This document shows, piece by piece, positions 27,470 to 36,163 of a stretch of DNA of 60,939 bases. Every line of letters starts with the position of its first letter. Position 1 is the stretch's first letter. The translations under genes and the position numbers were made by a program. The notes under the pieces are model-generated. The model was given only the letters and a program-made list of their open reading frames with translations, made no database searches and was not told the DNA's origin. The stretch comes from Sedimentisphaerales bacterium (GTDB lineage: Bacteria > Planctomycetota > Phycisphaerae > Sedimentisphaerales > Anaerobacaceae). The stretch covers positions 1-60,939 of the forward strand of contig JAFGLV010000149.1 in NCBI GenBank assembly GCA_016927855.1. Reading direction: 5' to 3'.

Positions 27470-28546
27470 TCAGTCGTCGTATGTGAATCCCGGCAGCATC
27501 GCGCTCATCTTCAACAATACCGGCACGCTGCGTGGGATGCAGTCCCGACATACCGCCAGCGGGTTCCGGCGACTGCGGAACTGGCGCCGGATCTCCCTCA
27601 TCTTCGGGCCGTTCCAAACCGCCTCGAAATCGTCGGTGAACACGTTGCCGGCGCTGAGGCTCTCGTTGGTGTACGTCGCACAGCAAGGAGAGACCTCGCC
27701 TTTGACCGAGACGAAACACTGCAGCCAGGGCAGCAGGCAGACGTGCCGCGACATCGCCGCGTCCTGCCTGATGTAGATGGACTGGTAGATGCGGAAATTC
27801 CGCGCGACGTCCTTGAGGTTGGTCCTGACCGCCAGTTCGGTCGCGACCTTGATTCCCTGCTGGACACAGCGATACAGCTCGTCGAAGTCCAGATCCTTGC
27901 CGATGGTCCGCTCGCGCTCGGCGCCGATCCCCTTGGTCTGGACCGCGCGGAAGAAGACCATGTGGATGCCGAGCCGCGCCGCCAGACGGATAATCTCCGG
28001 AATCTCACGGTAGTTCTCTTTGAGAATCACGACGTCGAAGCGCAGGTCGGGGAAGCGCCGGCCCGCGTCCTGCTTGAGCCGGTCGAGCCGCTCGATGCCT
28101 TCGACCACCTGCTCGAAGCAGTCGTGCCGGCGAATGGCCCTGTAAGTTTGTGGCGTCGCCGCGTCCAGGGAGATCTTCAGCACGTTGAGCCCGCTGTCCA
28201 CCATCGCCTGGGCCAGCGCCGGTTGGCGCAGCAGCGTTCCGTTGGTTGGGATCATGACGGAGATGCCTCGGCTCCGCGCGTGCGCGATCATTTTGGCGAG
28301 GTCGGGGTTGAGCAAGGGTTCGCCGGCTCCGGAGAGCGTCAGCTTGGGCGCGCCGATCCGATCGAGGGTCTGCCGGAAGTCCTCGTAGGCCAGGTGGCGC
28401 GGGTGCTTGATGACCTCGCTGCGCACGCACATATAGCAGGCGAGGTTGCAGTGGGTGGTGACCTCGAACTGCACGTAGTACGGCCGGGCGCACACCAGGG
28501 GTTTGCGTATGACCTCCCACGCTTTTCTTGCCAGCAGCCAATCCAT
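27470..28546 (-). CDS. Radical SAM protein with C-terminal SPASM-like cysteines
   Basis: The start at 28546 follows GAGGT and gives 358 residues. CNLACYMC at about residues 32-39 is the CxxxCxxC motif for the radical SAM iron-sulphur cluster, followed by LTLSGAGEPLLNPDL (the GGEP-type SAM site) and ISLDAATPQTYRAIR. The C-terminal part has CLLPWLQCFVSVKGEVSPCC and VCRDC, matching a SPASM domain that binds auxiliary clusters. Such proteins modify peptides, carbohydrates or tRNA. No precursor peptide is obvious nearby, although the small cysteine-rich protein at 27246 is directly adjacent on the other strand. Confidence 0.87.
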   Translation of the reverse strand: MDWLLARKAWEVIRKPLVCARPYYVQFEVTTHCNLACYMCVRSEVIKHPRHLAYEDFRQTLDRIGAPKLTLSGAGEPLLNPDLAKMIAHARSRGISVMIPTNGTLLRQPALAQAMVDSGLNVLKISLDAATPQTYRAIRRHDCFEQVVEGIERLDRLKQDAGRRFPDLRFDVVILKENYREIPEIIRLAARLGIHMVFFRAVQTKGIGAERERTIGKDLDFDELYRCVQQGIKVATELAVRTNLKDVARNFRIYQSIYIRQDAAMSRHVCLLPWLQCFVSVKGEVSPCCATYTNESLSAGNVFTDDFEAVWNGPKMREIRRQFRSRRNPLAVCRDCIPRSVPVLLKMSAMLPGFTYDD

Positions 28547-28680
28547 TGATACCTCAGCGTCGCACGCGGCCACGACCGTACGTTGACCCCACCTTATAGC
28601 CCCGACAACGTTCCCTGTCCAGTCCGATATCAGCGTCCGCGCCCCGACGAGACCTCGCGCCGCTCGAGCGCGGTACCAGC

Positions 28681-28709
28681 TTCACTTGTGTGCGTCGCTC
28701 GGGTATAAT
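28681..28709 (+). promoter_or_regulatory. Sigma-70-type promoter
   Basis: TTCACT (28681-28686) and TATAAT (28704-28709) are separated by 17 bases. The -10 is a perfect match and lies 48 bases before the gene at 28757. It is the clearest housekeeping-type promoter in the window. Confidence 0.55.
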
Positions 28710-28756
28710 GGCAAGAGAGAAAGGCGCAAACCGGCTGCTTTGGCGGATGGACGAAG

Positions 28757-30070
28757 ATGGATGGTGATCCTCAGAAGCTCCGCAAGCGACTGTCGCGTAG
28801 GGCGACGGGCCTCATTGCGTTGGTGGGTCTGCTCTTGGCAGTCCTGCTGTTTCTGTACGTTCTATGGGAGCGTCGCAGTCCGGAGCGGCACCTGGCGCAG
28901 CTCCGCGCCGCCGGACATCCCACGAGCCTGGCCGAGTGGGCCAAGTTGCACCGATTGCCGGAAGACGCAGTAGATGCGGCCGACCTGTACGAGAAGGCTG
29001 TGGGCCTGCTCAGGGACCCTGACGCCCCGAACCTTGCCCGCCTATTGTCGAGCGCATTGTCCGACAGAGGAAGTGCTTGGCCGCTGGCTCGAATCGAAGC
29101 CGTCTCCGCGTGGCTGGCGCACAATCAGGAATGCCTGACGCTGTTGCACGAGGCAGCCGGCATCGAGGGATGCTGGTACGAATGGGCCGATGACTACGGG
29201 AGCTTTCCGAACCTGAGATGGCCGCGAGATTGCACGCGCCTGTTGGAATGGGAGATGCTCTATCACGCCCAGCAAGGCGATACATATAGCGCCGTCCGCT
29301 CTTTCGCCAGTATGTCGCGCCTCAGCGACTCCTTTTACGGCGCTCCGACACTCCTTCTGCACCTCGTGCGAATGAGCTGCCTGAGTACGTCGCTTGTGGG
29401 ACTGGAATGGACCCTGAACGCTGTCCCTTTGGCTGATGAGCAACTGCGTCAGTTGGATGACATGCTCGTCCGAACGAGTGCGGCGTTGGATTTCACCGCG
29501 GTCCTGGTGAGCGAACGCTGCGCCATCATTGACATGTATCGGGATCCGGCGCTGCTGTCCAGCCTCGTGGGCAGCGGTTGGGTTGTGAAGTTCCCTGGCA
29601 CCGTGAGAATAGGTCTGTTGGATACACTCGACTACATGGTGGAGGCTATTGAGGCCTCGAAGCTGCCGCCGGCTCAAAGGATATCGAAATTGCGCGCCAT
29701 CGGCGCCAAGCAACAGGAGCTTCCGTTCTGGCATTTCTTGAGCAAGGACACGGCGCCGGCGCTGCGTCGCGTCGCGGAGTTGGACCTGCGACTGCAAGCA
29801 CACATCGAGCTGGCGCGAACCGCGCTGGCTATCGAGCGATACCGACTGGCGACGGGAGACGTGCCCGAGCGACTGGAGGACCTCGTGCCGGGATATCTCG
29901 ACGCGGTTCCGCTCGATCCGTTCGACGGCCAACCGCTGCGCTACCGCCGCACTAGGCCGGGCTACCGGCTCCACAGCATCATGGAAGACGGCCAGGACAA
30001 CGGCGGCCTGGGCCGCGACGAAGTTCCCAAAGGCGATCCCCACGACCTGTGTTTCATTCAGGTACGGTAG
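28757..30070 (+). CDS. Membrane-anchored protein of unknown function
   Basis: A 437-residue protein with a short basic N-terminus and one transmembrane helix (GLIALVGLLLAVLLFLYVLW, about residues 18-37); the remainder is extracytoplasmic and mostly helical. The last 70 residues (ALAIERYRLATGDVPERL, then DLVPGYLDAVPLDPFDGQPL) resemble the C-terminus of many planctomycete surface proteins and pseudopilin-like proteins, where a helix is followed by a proline-rich PxDPFxGxPLxYR segment. No enzymatic motif was seen. A good promoter precedes it. Confidence 0.75.
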   Translation: MDGDPQKLRKRLSRRATGLIALVGLLLAVLLFLYVLWERRSPERHLAQLRAAGHPTSLAEWAKLHRLPEDAVDAADLYEKAVGLLRDPDAPNLARLLSSALSDRGSAWPLARIEAVSAWLAHNQECLTLLHEAAGIEGCWYEWADDYGSFPNLRWPRDCTRLLEWEMLYHAQQGDTYSAVRSFASMSRLSDSFYGAPTLLLHLVRMSCLSTSLVGLEWTLNAVPLADEQLRQLDDMLVRTSAALDFTAVLVSERCAIIDMYRDPALLSSLVGSGWVVKFPGTVRIGLLDTLDYMVEAIEASKLPPAQRISKLRAIGAKQQELPFWHFLSKDTAPALRRVAELDLRLQAHIELARTALAIERYRLATGDVPERLEDLVPGYLDAVPLDPFDGQPLRYRRTRPGYRLHSIMEDGQDNGGLGRDEVPKGDPHDLCFIQVR

Positions 30071-30120
30071 TCGGCATGGTCACACGCGGCCGGTCCGCCA
30101 AGGCTCCATGATAGCTGGCC

Positions 30121-30148
30121 TTGATTGCCTCGCGGTGTTTGGTATACT
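30121..30148 (+). promoter_or_regulatory. Candidate promoter of the SIR2-like gene
   Basis: TTGATT (30121-30126) and TATACT (30143-30148) are separated by 16 bases, 4/6 and 5/6 matches to the consensus. It lies 70 bases before the start at 30219 and would drive both the SIR2-like and the DUF3800 genes. Confidence 0.5.
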
Positions 30149-30218
30149 TCCAGCAGAGACACGGAAGTGTCCGGAGTTGCGAGCAGTCGTGCGTCTCTTT
30201 CGGGAAGGGCGAGTGTTA

Positions 30219-31214
30219 ATGATTGAGAAGCGAACCGTGTTCATTCTCGGGGCTGGGGCCAGTCGCCCCTATGGATTGCCAACAGCCAATGAGCTTCGAT
30301 GCGATATTATCAGCGACTTTCGAAAGAGCTATGGGAATCATCTTATCGCCTACCGAGAGGCGGAGAAGGAGAGGGTGCGCAGGGGTTACCCGATGACCAG
30401 TGACGCGACGGCGTTCCTCGTCGCATTCGATGGGCCGAACAATATGGAGTCTATCGATCTATTTCTCTCAAGGCAACCCCGCTTCCAGAGGATAGGGAAA
30501 CTCGCTATCTCACTCAACATTTTGCGTCATGAGCGAGAAAGTCGTTTCGGACACAACGCGGAAAAGCCAGACCGAGACTGGTATTCCCTCGTTTATCACA
30601 GAATGACACTCGAATGCATCAGCAAGGACGGGTATAGGGGATTTGGCCGAAACAAGGTTGCATTCGTTACCTTCAACTACGATCGTTCATTGGAGCATTT
30701 CCTGTTTCGAAGCCTCCATTCATTTGAAGACGCGACTTCAGAAAGCGTGAGGGAGCAAATCGGTCGAATCGCGATCAGCCATGTGTACGGAAAACTCGCG
30801 CCGCTGCCATGGCAAGACAGTGATTCGTCCAGAATACTTGAGTATGGCGCTGATGACGTCAAGTCCTATGGCAAACTCCCCGATATGATACAGAATCTGT
30901 ACGTGGTCCATGAAGAGAGGGTGAATCCTGGACTGGAGGAGGCTCGCGAGAAGATTGAAGGGGCAGAACGAGTGTTCTTTCTCGGATTTGGGTATGCAAA
31001 AGAGAATCTGGAAGCTCTTGGTTTCCCCGACGTGGTGACGAAGAGCCACAGGATTTATGGAACTGCTATGGGGTGGACTCCAAGAGAGATCGGAGAAATC
31101 AGATGGCACTTCATTGATGCGATTCAGCGCAGCGGGAGTACGTCCGCGCATGTCGACAAGCAGGTTCAGATTAGGGATTGCGACTGCGTAACGTTGCTGC
31201 GCGAGTTTCTCTGA
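30219..31214 (+). CDS. SIR2-like protein, probable NAD-hydrolysing defence effector
   Basis: The start at 30219 gives MIEKRTVFILGAGASRPYGL, the NAD-binding entrance of SIR2_2-type domains (GAGAS at about residues 11-15). Further signs are VAFVTFNYDRSLEHFL (the T-x-N-Y-D motif near 149-164) and HVYGKL with the catalytic-type His near 190. The second half has VFFLGFGYAKENLEALGF. The 331-residue protein has no other recognised domain. Bacterial SIR2 proteins of this sort usually destroy NAD upon phage infection (Thoeris, DSR2, SIR2-HerA and others), so a toxic role is likely but inferred. It is cotranscribed with a DUF3800 gene 22 bases downstream; both are less GC-rich than the flanks. Confidence 0.8.
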   Translation: MIEKRTVFILGAGASRPYGLPTANELRCDIISDFRKSYGNHLIAYREAEKERVRRGYPMTSDATAFLVAFDGPNNMESIDLFLSRQPRFQRIGKLAISLNILRHERESRFGHNAEKPDRDWYSLVYHRMTLECISKDGYRGFGRNKVAFVTFNYDRSLEHFLFRSLHSFEDATSESVREQIGRIAISHVYGKLAPLPWQDSDSSRILEYGADDVKSYGKLPDMIQNLYVVHEERVNPGLEEAREKIEGAERVFFLGFGYAKENLEALGFPDVVTKSHRIYGTAMGWTPREIGEIRWHFIDAIQRSGSTSAHVDKQVQIRDCDCVTLLREFL

Positions 31215-31236
31215 GCCGTTGAGTGAGGTGCAGGAC

Positions 31237-32106
31237 ATGAGTTGGCTGTTGTTTCTGGACGAGAGTGGACACGATCACCGAGCGACACCCTATGAGGTTC
31301 ATGGTGGATTCGCCATCCATGCATCGAAGCTCTGGCCGTTCATCTCTGCGGTGAGAACGCTGGAGCAGTCTACCTTCGGGGCCTATCTTCACCAATACGG
31401 GTCAGAGTTCAAGGGCTGCAAGCTGTTGGACAAGAAGCGGTTTGAATGGGAGCGGCAAGGTCGAAGGATGGAGGAGGCGTTGAAACGCAAACACACGCTC
31501 AATTTCCTGAATGCCGGTAAGCAACAGCGAACGCCAAGGAGAGACGAGTTCACAGCGTACGGTCAAGCGTGCATCTCTATGGCGGAGGGCATCATCCAGT
31601 TGCTGGCCAGCCACGATGCAAAGGTGTTCGCGGCCGTGATACCTCACTTGCCGAGACCTAAGACGATACCTGACGATTTCTTGCGAAAGGACCTGGTGTT
31701 TCTGCTGGAGCGGTATTTTTACTTCCTTGACTCGCACCAGGAAATAGGCCTGCTCGTCATGGACGGGTCTGAGAAGAAGGCCGACCGCAAGCTCGTCCGA
31801 CGCATTGAACGGTATTTCACTCTGACGATTGTCGGTCGCCAGCGCACTCAATGGATCGTGCCGGTTCCTATGTTTGTGGAGTCGGATATGGCCTATGGCG
31901 TCCAGGTCGCCGACCTCTGCATCTATTGTTTGAACTGGGGATGGAGGCTGCCCGAGCAGAAGATGGATAGATCAACACGGCCGGAGATTGAACCATTCGT
32001 GTGGTTGCTGGAGAAAGTCATGTGGCACGGCTCAGGTTGCCGTGATGGCAAGGGTTTCGCTACGCACAGTACGGTGTACGTCCCGGACCCCTATGAGCCG
32101 AGATGA
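31237..32106 (+). CDS. DUF3800 protein (RNase H-like fold, putative nuclease)
   Basis: A 289-residue protein. ATG 31237 is preferred over a TTG at 31219 because AGGTGCAGG precedes it and the protein then opens MSWLLFLDESGHDH, the normal start of DUF3800. The acidic residues expected of this RNase H-like fold are present: Asp-Glu in FLDESG (about 7-11), Asp in LLVMDGSEKKAD (about 170) and Asp in GVQVADLCIY (about 222). DUF3800 proteins occur in mobile elements and defence islands; their substrate is unknown. Pairing with a SIR2-like effector 22 bases upstream suggests one works as sensor or regulator of the other. Confidence 0.82.
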   Translation: MSWLLFLDESGHDHRATPYEVHGGFAIHASKLWPFISAVRTLEQSTFGAYLHQYGSEFKGCKLLDKKRFEWERQGRRMEEALKRKHTLNFLNAGKQQRTPRRDEFTAYGQACISMAEGIIQLLASHDAKVFAAVIPHLPRPKTIPDDFLRKDLVFLLERYFYFLDSHQEIGLLVMDGSEKKADRKLVRRIERYFTLTIVGRQRTQWIVPVPMFVESDMAYGVQVADLCIYCLNWGWRLPEQKMDRSTRPEIEPFVWLLEKVMWHGSGCRDGKGFATHSTVYVPDPYEPR

Positions 32107-32297
32107 GCGCAAAAAAAAACAGGAGACAATGCTTTCGGGGCCACCGTGGCAGCCCCTCGGCCGAGTCTCCACCTATAGTATCGTCTCAATCCCCCTCTTG
32201 TTCAAGTCCAATCTTCAGAATTCTGAATTCTCTCCACCATTTTGTCGGCACTCTGATCGACGTATCTTTCTTGATAGAAACAGGTTACAGTCATATA
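32107..32297. other. AT-richer gap after the SIR2/DUF3800 pair
   Basis: This 191-base convergent gap starts with an A9 run right after the DUF3800 stop and is clearly richer in A and T than the flanks (GAATTCTGAATTC-like text near 32215-32230). It probably marks the right border of an acquired segment. No gene or stable terminator was recognised. Confidence 0.4.
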
Positions 32298-33563
32298 TTA
32301 GAGAAAGCGGGCTTTGGTGGACCAGAGGCCCAGGCCGGGGTTGGAGATGTAGAAGATCGTCTCCCCGGCGACCACATTCAGGCCATCCTTCAACTTCCTG
32401 GGGTCGTACTTAGCCGTCATTTCCGCCAGGTCGGCGTAGCGGAAGTTGACGCTTTCGATCTGCTCGTGCGTCAGGTGGCCGGGGCAGTAGGTCACGGTGA
32501 AGCGGCCCTCGGTCGAGCCGTGGATCAGGTGGGCCGCGGCGCTGAGGTTGGCGCGCAGGTCTTCGTTCTCTTCGACCAATTGCAGGACTCGCTCGGTGCC
32601 GACGTAGCCATACTTGCGGATCAGCGCGTCGATCTGCTTGTCCTCGCCGAACTCGCGCAGGCCCGGCGCCAGGACGATCAGCTCGCCTCCGTCGGCCATC
32701 GCCATGCGCGTGCGGTAGATGCTCTTGTTGCCCAGCCAGGTGCTCTTGAACTCCTCCGGCTCGAGGTAGACCACGACCTTCTCGAGCGGCTCGTCGAGCG
32801 TCGTGAAGTTGACCTTCAAGGACAACTCGGCGGCGCGCGTGAAGCACTCGACGTCATCGCCGACGAACAGGCCGCGCGTGACGATTCCCTCCTGGCTCGA
32901 CCCGACCACTGTGTGGACGTACACGACCGGCAGGTCGCGGCCGAAGTGGTCGGAAGCGTAATTGAGCACCCGCCGCACCGGCGTATCGGTCCGGCCCATC
33001 ATCCGTTCCATGCCGTAAACGGCGCCGAGGAAGTGACTTCGGTTGATCCCTTCAGTGCCACCCGTGCCGACGAAGACGTTCTTGTTGTAGTTGGCCATGC
33101 CGACCACTTCGTGCGGTACGACCTGCCCGATCGACAGGATGAGGTCAAACCCGCCTTTGACCAGCAGCTTGTCCACCTGGGCAGGCCAGGCGTACTCGAC
33201 CTTGCCTTCGCTGACTTCCCTGACCAACTCAGCAGGCACTTCGCCCAGCGTCGCCAGGCCACCCCGCCAGTCGTGCTCGCGGAAGAGCGAAAGCGGGACG
33301 TCGCCGAACATGCGCCTGATCTCGTCCTCGGTCATCGCAAAGTGCGTCCCGACCGCGGGCAGGATGTCCGTCAACCTGTCGCCGTAGTATTGCCAGGCGT
33401 AGCGGGTCAGCTCGCCCGCACGCGAATGGAAGCGCGTGATGTCCGGCGGCAGCGCGAGGACTTTCTTTCTGGCGCCGAGCTTGTCCAGCGCTTCACAGAG
33501 GCCGCGCCGGAGGTCTTCGACGCTGAGACTCTCGCTCGCGCCGCCGCGACTGTAGTAGAGCAT
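32298..33563 (-). CDS. LarA-like (DUF2088) racemase-family protein
   Basis: A 421-residue protein of the nickel-dependent lactate racemase superfamily. Landmarks are LALPPDITRFHSRAG (about residues 36-50), GTHFAMTEDEIRRMFG (about 72-87), EHDW, and VVPHEVVGMANYNKNVFVG (about 148-166), the region carrying the His/Lys residues around the pincer cofactor. LarA racemises lactate, and relatives act on malate, mannonate and other hydroxy acids; the substrate here is unknown. No larB, larC or larE cofactor genes are present in the window. It follows the HAD gene by 8 bases, so the two form an operon. Confidence 0.8.
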   Translation of the reverse strand: MLYYSRGGASESLSVEDLRRGLCEALDKLGARKKVLALPPDITRFHSRAGELTRYAWQYYGDRLTDILPAVGTHFAMTEDEIRRMFGDVPLSLFREHDWRGGLATLGEVPAELVREVSEGKVEYAWPAQVDKLLVKGGFDLILSIGQVVPHEVVGMANYNKNVFVGTGGTEGINRSHFLGAVYGMERMMGRTDTPVRRVLNYASDHFGRDLPVVYVHTVVGSSQEGIVTRGLFVGDDVECFTRAAELSLKVNFTTLDEPLEKVVVYLEPEEFKSTWLGNKSIYRTRMAMADGGELIVLAPGLREFGEDKQIDALIRKYGYVGTERVLQLVEENEDLRANLSAAAHLIHGSTEGRFTVTYCPGHLTHEQIESVNFRYADLAEMTAKYDPRKLKDGLNVVAGETIFYISNPGLGLWSTKARFL

Positions 33564-33571
33564 GTCGTTTC

Positions 33572-34480
33572 CTATCGTTGCCAGGGAGGCAGTTCGGGCA
33601 GGTAGCCATCGAACTCCGCGATCAGCGCGGTTTCGTAGTCGCCTGCGTACTGACCCTGGATGAACTTGTCGAACGCCTCATCGTGGAAGCGCTTCCACGA
33701 CGCGATCTCCTGGCCGGGATTGATGGGATAGAACAGCGCATCGTTCGCTCTGGCGGCTTTCAAGTCGCCGGGCGCGTCGCCGATCATCAGCACGTGGTTC
33801 TTGGCGTACTTGCCCTTGGTCGCGTACGCCAGATGCTGGGCCTTCGTGCCCATCTCCTGGCCGGCAATGACTTGTACGTACCGCGCGATGTCGTGTTCCT
33901 CCCACTCGCGCGCCAATGCCTCGTAGGGCGTTGCGGAGACCACGATCGCGTCCGCCAGCGGCTGGACCTTCTGCAGGCTCTCGCGCACGAACGGGAAAGG
34001 CGGCATGCCTTTGACCGTCTCGCCGATGGCCCAGTTGACCCGCTTGCTCCATTCCAGGACCATCTGGAGTTCCGCTTTCGCCGCGCCTTCGGCTTTGTCG
34101 ATGGCCTGTTGGAGGCCGGCGTCGCTGAGCAGGCTCTTCGGATCGTTCACCCATTTGAAATAATGCGGGAAGTTGGGGACTTTGAAGCCGTATTGCTTGA
34201 CCAACGGGTGCGTCGGCAGCAGTTCCGCGATGATCCGCTTGACCGTCTTGTGGCGATTGGCGCCGCGGGTCTTGGAGAACAGATCGGCGAAGTCCTTGCA
34301 CTCGCGGGCCGCCTGCGCAACCGGCTGGAGCCCGAAATGGGCGATCATCCAGGGACAGAAGCACTCGCGCTGCTTGATGCCCATCGTGTCGAACGCGCAG
34401 CCGTCCGAGTCGATGCCGACGAAGAACTTGTGCTGAGGCTGGAATTCCTTCAAGGGCTGGGCCGGATCAGTTATGGTCAT
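33572..34480 (-). CDS. HAD-superfamily hydrolase
   Basis: A 302-residue protein with HAD motif I as FFVGIDSDGCAFDTM (Asp nucleophile and acid near residues 23-25), motif II VVSATPYEAL (about 180), and motif III/IV LMIGDAPGDLKAA with the acidic pair near 232-240. It should be a phosphatase or phosphotransferase of small metabolites. A large cap region between motifs I and II is helical. Coupled with the LarA-like gene, it may remove phosphate from a hydroxy-acid or sugar-acid phosphate in the same pathway; this is inference. Confidence 0.82.
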   Translation of the reverse strand: MTITDPAQPLKEFQPQHKFFVGIDSDGCAFDTMGIKQRECFCPWMIAHFGLQPVAQAARECKDFADLFSKTRGANRHKTVKRIIAELLPTHPLVKQYGFKVPNFPHYFKWVNDPKSLLSDAGLQQAIDKAEGAAKAELQMVLEWSKRVNWAIGETVKGMPPFPFVRESLQKVQPLADAIVVSATPYEALAREWEEHDIARYVQVIAGQEMGTKAQHLAYATKGKYAKNHVLMIGDAPGDLKAARANDALFYPINPGQEIASWKRFHDEAFDKFIQGQYAGDYETALIAEFDGYLPELPPWQR

Positions 34481-34924
34481 TGCTTCATTCCTACAGGGTT
34501 CAAGGCAGACCAGTACCAGAAGCCCCCTAAATTAATGGGTCTTTCCGCCCGCGACAACGAAAAATCGAGGTCTTGGGCTTTTTGGCGAGACAGGCGTGCG
34601 AAAGGATGTCATTATCACGCATGTCGGGTGGAATCCAGCCCGGAGACCGTGATAGGACGGCGGTGGCCGCAGTGAAGATGGCGTGCCGACGGCTCCAATG
34701 GCGTCCGGTGATGTTCGAGGGAAGGTGGATCGGTTGCGGTTGCGCGGCTCGTTTCGTCAATCGGTTTCGTCAGGCGGCATCAACCACGGCGTACGCTGAA
34801 CGCAACCGAAACGACCATCGCAACCTCAGCCGCTCACCGGCTTGGATGAGGAAGCCGTGGCGTTTGTGCCCGCAGTCGCCGGAGGGGCGGGGCACTCGCG
34901 CACCTGGTCAGATGCGATAGACGT
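34481..34924. other. Divergent intergenic region with a dispersed repeat
   Basis: A 444-base gap between the HAD gene and a membrane protein. Its centre holds a 95-base copy of the GGTTGCG palindrome (34731-34825). The rest shows short frames without ribosome binding sites or recognisable products. It must include the promoters for both flanking genes, but no strong pair is visible. Confidence 0.5.
34731..34825 (-). repeat. GGTTGCG dispersed palindrome, inverted copy
   Basis: Runs from CGGTTGCGGTTGCGCGGCTC to ATCGCAACC. Its left arm matches the reverse complement of the right arm of the copies at 53779 and 55158 (CGGCTCGTTTCG, then CGGTT, GCGTCA, GCGGCAT), so this copy lies in the opposite orientation. 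The arms can pair imperfectly into a long hairpin. Confidence 0.65.
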
Positions 34925-35770
34925 ATGTACGAGCTGCTGTTACGAATCGAGGCTTTGTGCCTGAAGGTGCAGCCATCGGCCCTGGTGGCGGTCGGTGCGG
35001 CGTTGATGGTGATCGGGTTCTTCCTGTGGCTGGGCGGGGTCCGCTACAGCACCATCGTGATCGGCCTGCTCGGCGCCGCGGTCGGCGCGGTGGTCGGCTT
35101 GCTCGTGGGCCAGCAGTTCGGCCTGCACTTGTTCGTTTCGATGGCGGTCGGCGCTGCGATTCTGGGCGTCGTCGCGATCCTGGTGCGCAACATTCTCATC
35201 ATTGTGCTCGCGACGCTGGTCTTCGCCATCGTCGGTGGAACGACATACGCCAGCATCGTTCTCGACACCCAGCCGGCCGAGCCGACTCAGCCCGAGGCCA
35301 GGCAGACGGCGCCAGGCGGGTCGCAATACCTGGTGCAGTCCTTCAGCAGCATGGACCCGAACTCCCGACAGGACTATCTGGACCGGATCAGCGCCTCGCA
35401 GGAAGGGTTCCACAACCGCTTCACGGCCCTTTCGCAAGACACCTGGGGCATCCTCGGTCCCCACAGATGGTTCCTGTTCGGTGCCATTGTCGTCGGCGCG
35501 ATAGCGGGATTCCTTTTGGTCTGGTTGGTCAGGAACGTGATCCTGCCTCTGTGCTACAGCCTCGTGGGGACGGCGTCGCTACTGCTGGGGATGCTATTGG
35601 TCCTGCTCGGAGCCGGTGTCCACGTCACGGCCGGTCTGCCTCCTCAGCGCTGTATCCTGCCGACTGCGTTCGGCTCGCTGACGTTGATCGGGTGGCTACG
35701 CCAGCTCCTGGCCGGTCGCACCCGCCGGGCCAAAGAGCCCGAAGGCGAGGCCAAGAAGCACGAGGATTGA
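34925..35770 (+). CDS. Polytopic membrane protein of unknown function
   Basis: A 281-residue protein with about seven predicted transmembrane segments: four close together in residues 18-115 rich in glycine and alanine (GLLGAAVGAVVGLLVGQQFG), a soluble loop of about 70 residues, then two or three more from residue 178. The C-terminus is basic and acidic (RRAKEPEGEAKKHED). The glycine-rich N-terminal half resembles TMEM198-like or DUF4203-type membrane domains, but I cannot assign a function. Confidence 0.72.
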   Translation: MYELLLRIEALCLKVQPSALVAVGAALMVIGFFLWLGGVRYSTIVIGLLGAAVGAVVGLLVGQQFGLHLFVSMAVGAAILGVVAILVRNILIIVLATLVFAIVGGTTYASIVLDTQPAEPTQPEARQTAPGGSQYLVQSFSSMDPNSRQDYLDRISASQEGFHNRFTALSQDTWGILGPHRWFLFGAIVVGAIAGFLLVWLVRNVILPLCYSLVGTASLLLGMLLVLLGAGVHVTAGLPPQRCILPTAFGSLTLIGWLRQLLAGRTRRAKEPEGEAKKHED

Positions 35771-35781
35771 CTGTCTCGTTC

Positions 35782-35834
35782 GTAGGGGCAGCCCCCTGTG
35801 GTTGCCCAGGGCGGCACAGGGACCCGCCCCTATG
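35782..35834 (+). repeat. GTAGGGGC dispersed repeat, hairpin
   Basis: GTAGGGGCAGCCCCCTGTGG at the left pairs with CACAGGGACCCGCCCCTA at the right, 14 of 18 positions. The same sequence, GTAGGGGCAG..CCCC.TGGTTGCCCAGGGC, occurs inverted at 37065-37110 and in diverged form at 59062-59137. It lies between convergent genes and might also end transcription. Confidence 0.6.
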
Positions 35835-35850
35835 GGCACATTACATACCG

Positions 35851-36162
35851 CTACATGGCAGGCGGCGCCGCTCCCTTGTCCGCCGCACGCCGGCGATAGA
35901 TCAATACCAGGTTCCGCGTATAGATGAATATCCCCATGGACTGGCCCAAGGCAAAGGGTCGACTCCCGACCCCGAAGACGGCGTAGATGAACAGGCCTAC
36001 GCTGCCGATAATGCTCAGATACCAGAATGCGATTGGGATGATGCTCTCGCGACGGCGTTCCGAAGCAATCCACTGGACCACGAAGCGAGCGGCGAAGACC
36101 GCTTGGAAGAGGTACCCGAAGATCTCCCAATAAGTCACGTCAGCGAACAGATTCTGCGACAT
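35851..36162 (-). CDS. LAB_N (lipid-A-disaccharide synthase N-terminal-like) membrane protein
   Basis: A 103-residue protein with three transmembrane segments. The wording EIFGYLFQAVFAARFVVQWIASERRRESIIPIAFWYLSI matches the LAB_N domain, first seen at the front of some LpxB proteins and common as a stand-alone gene. The start lies one base after the stop of a dolichol-phosphate-mannose-synthase-like glycosyltransferase, and these two families are very often neighbours. A role in presenting or flipping polyprenyl-linked sugars is likely by context, not shown. Confidence 0.85.
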   Translation of the reverse strand: MSQNLFADVTYWEIFGYLFQAVFAARFVVQWIASERRRESIIPIAFWYLSIIGSVGLFIYAVFGVGSRPFALGQSMGIFIYTRNLVLIYRRRAADKGAAPPAM

Positions 36163-36163
36163 G

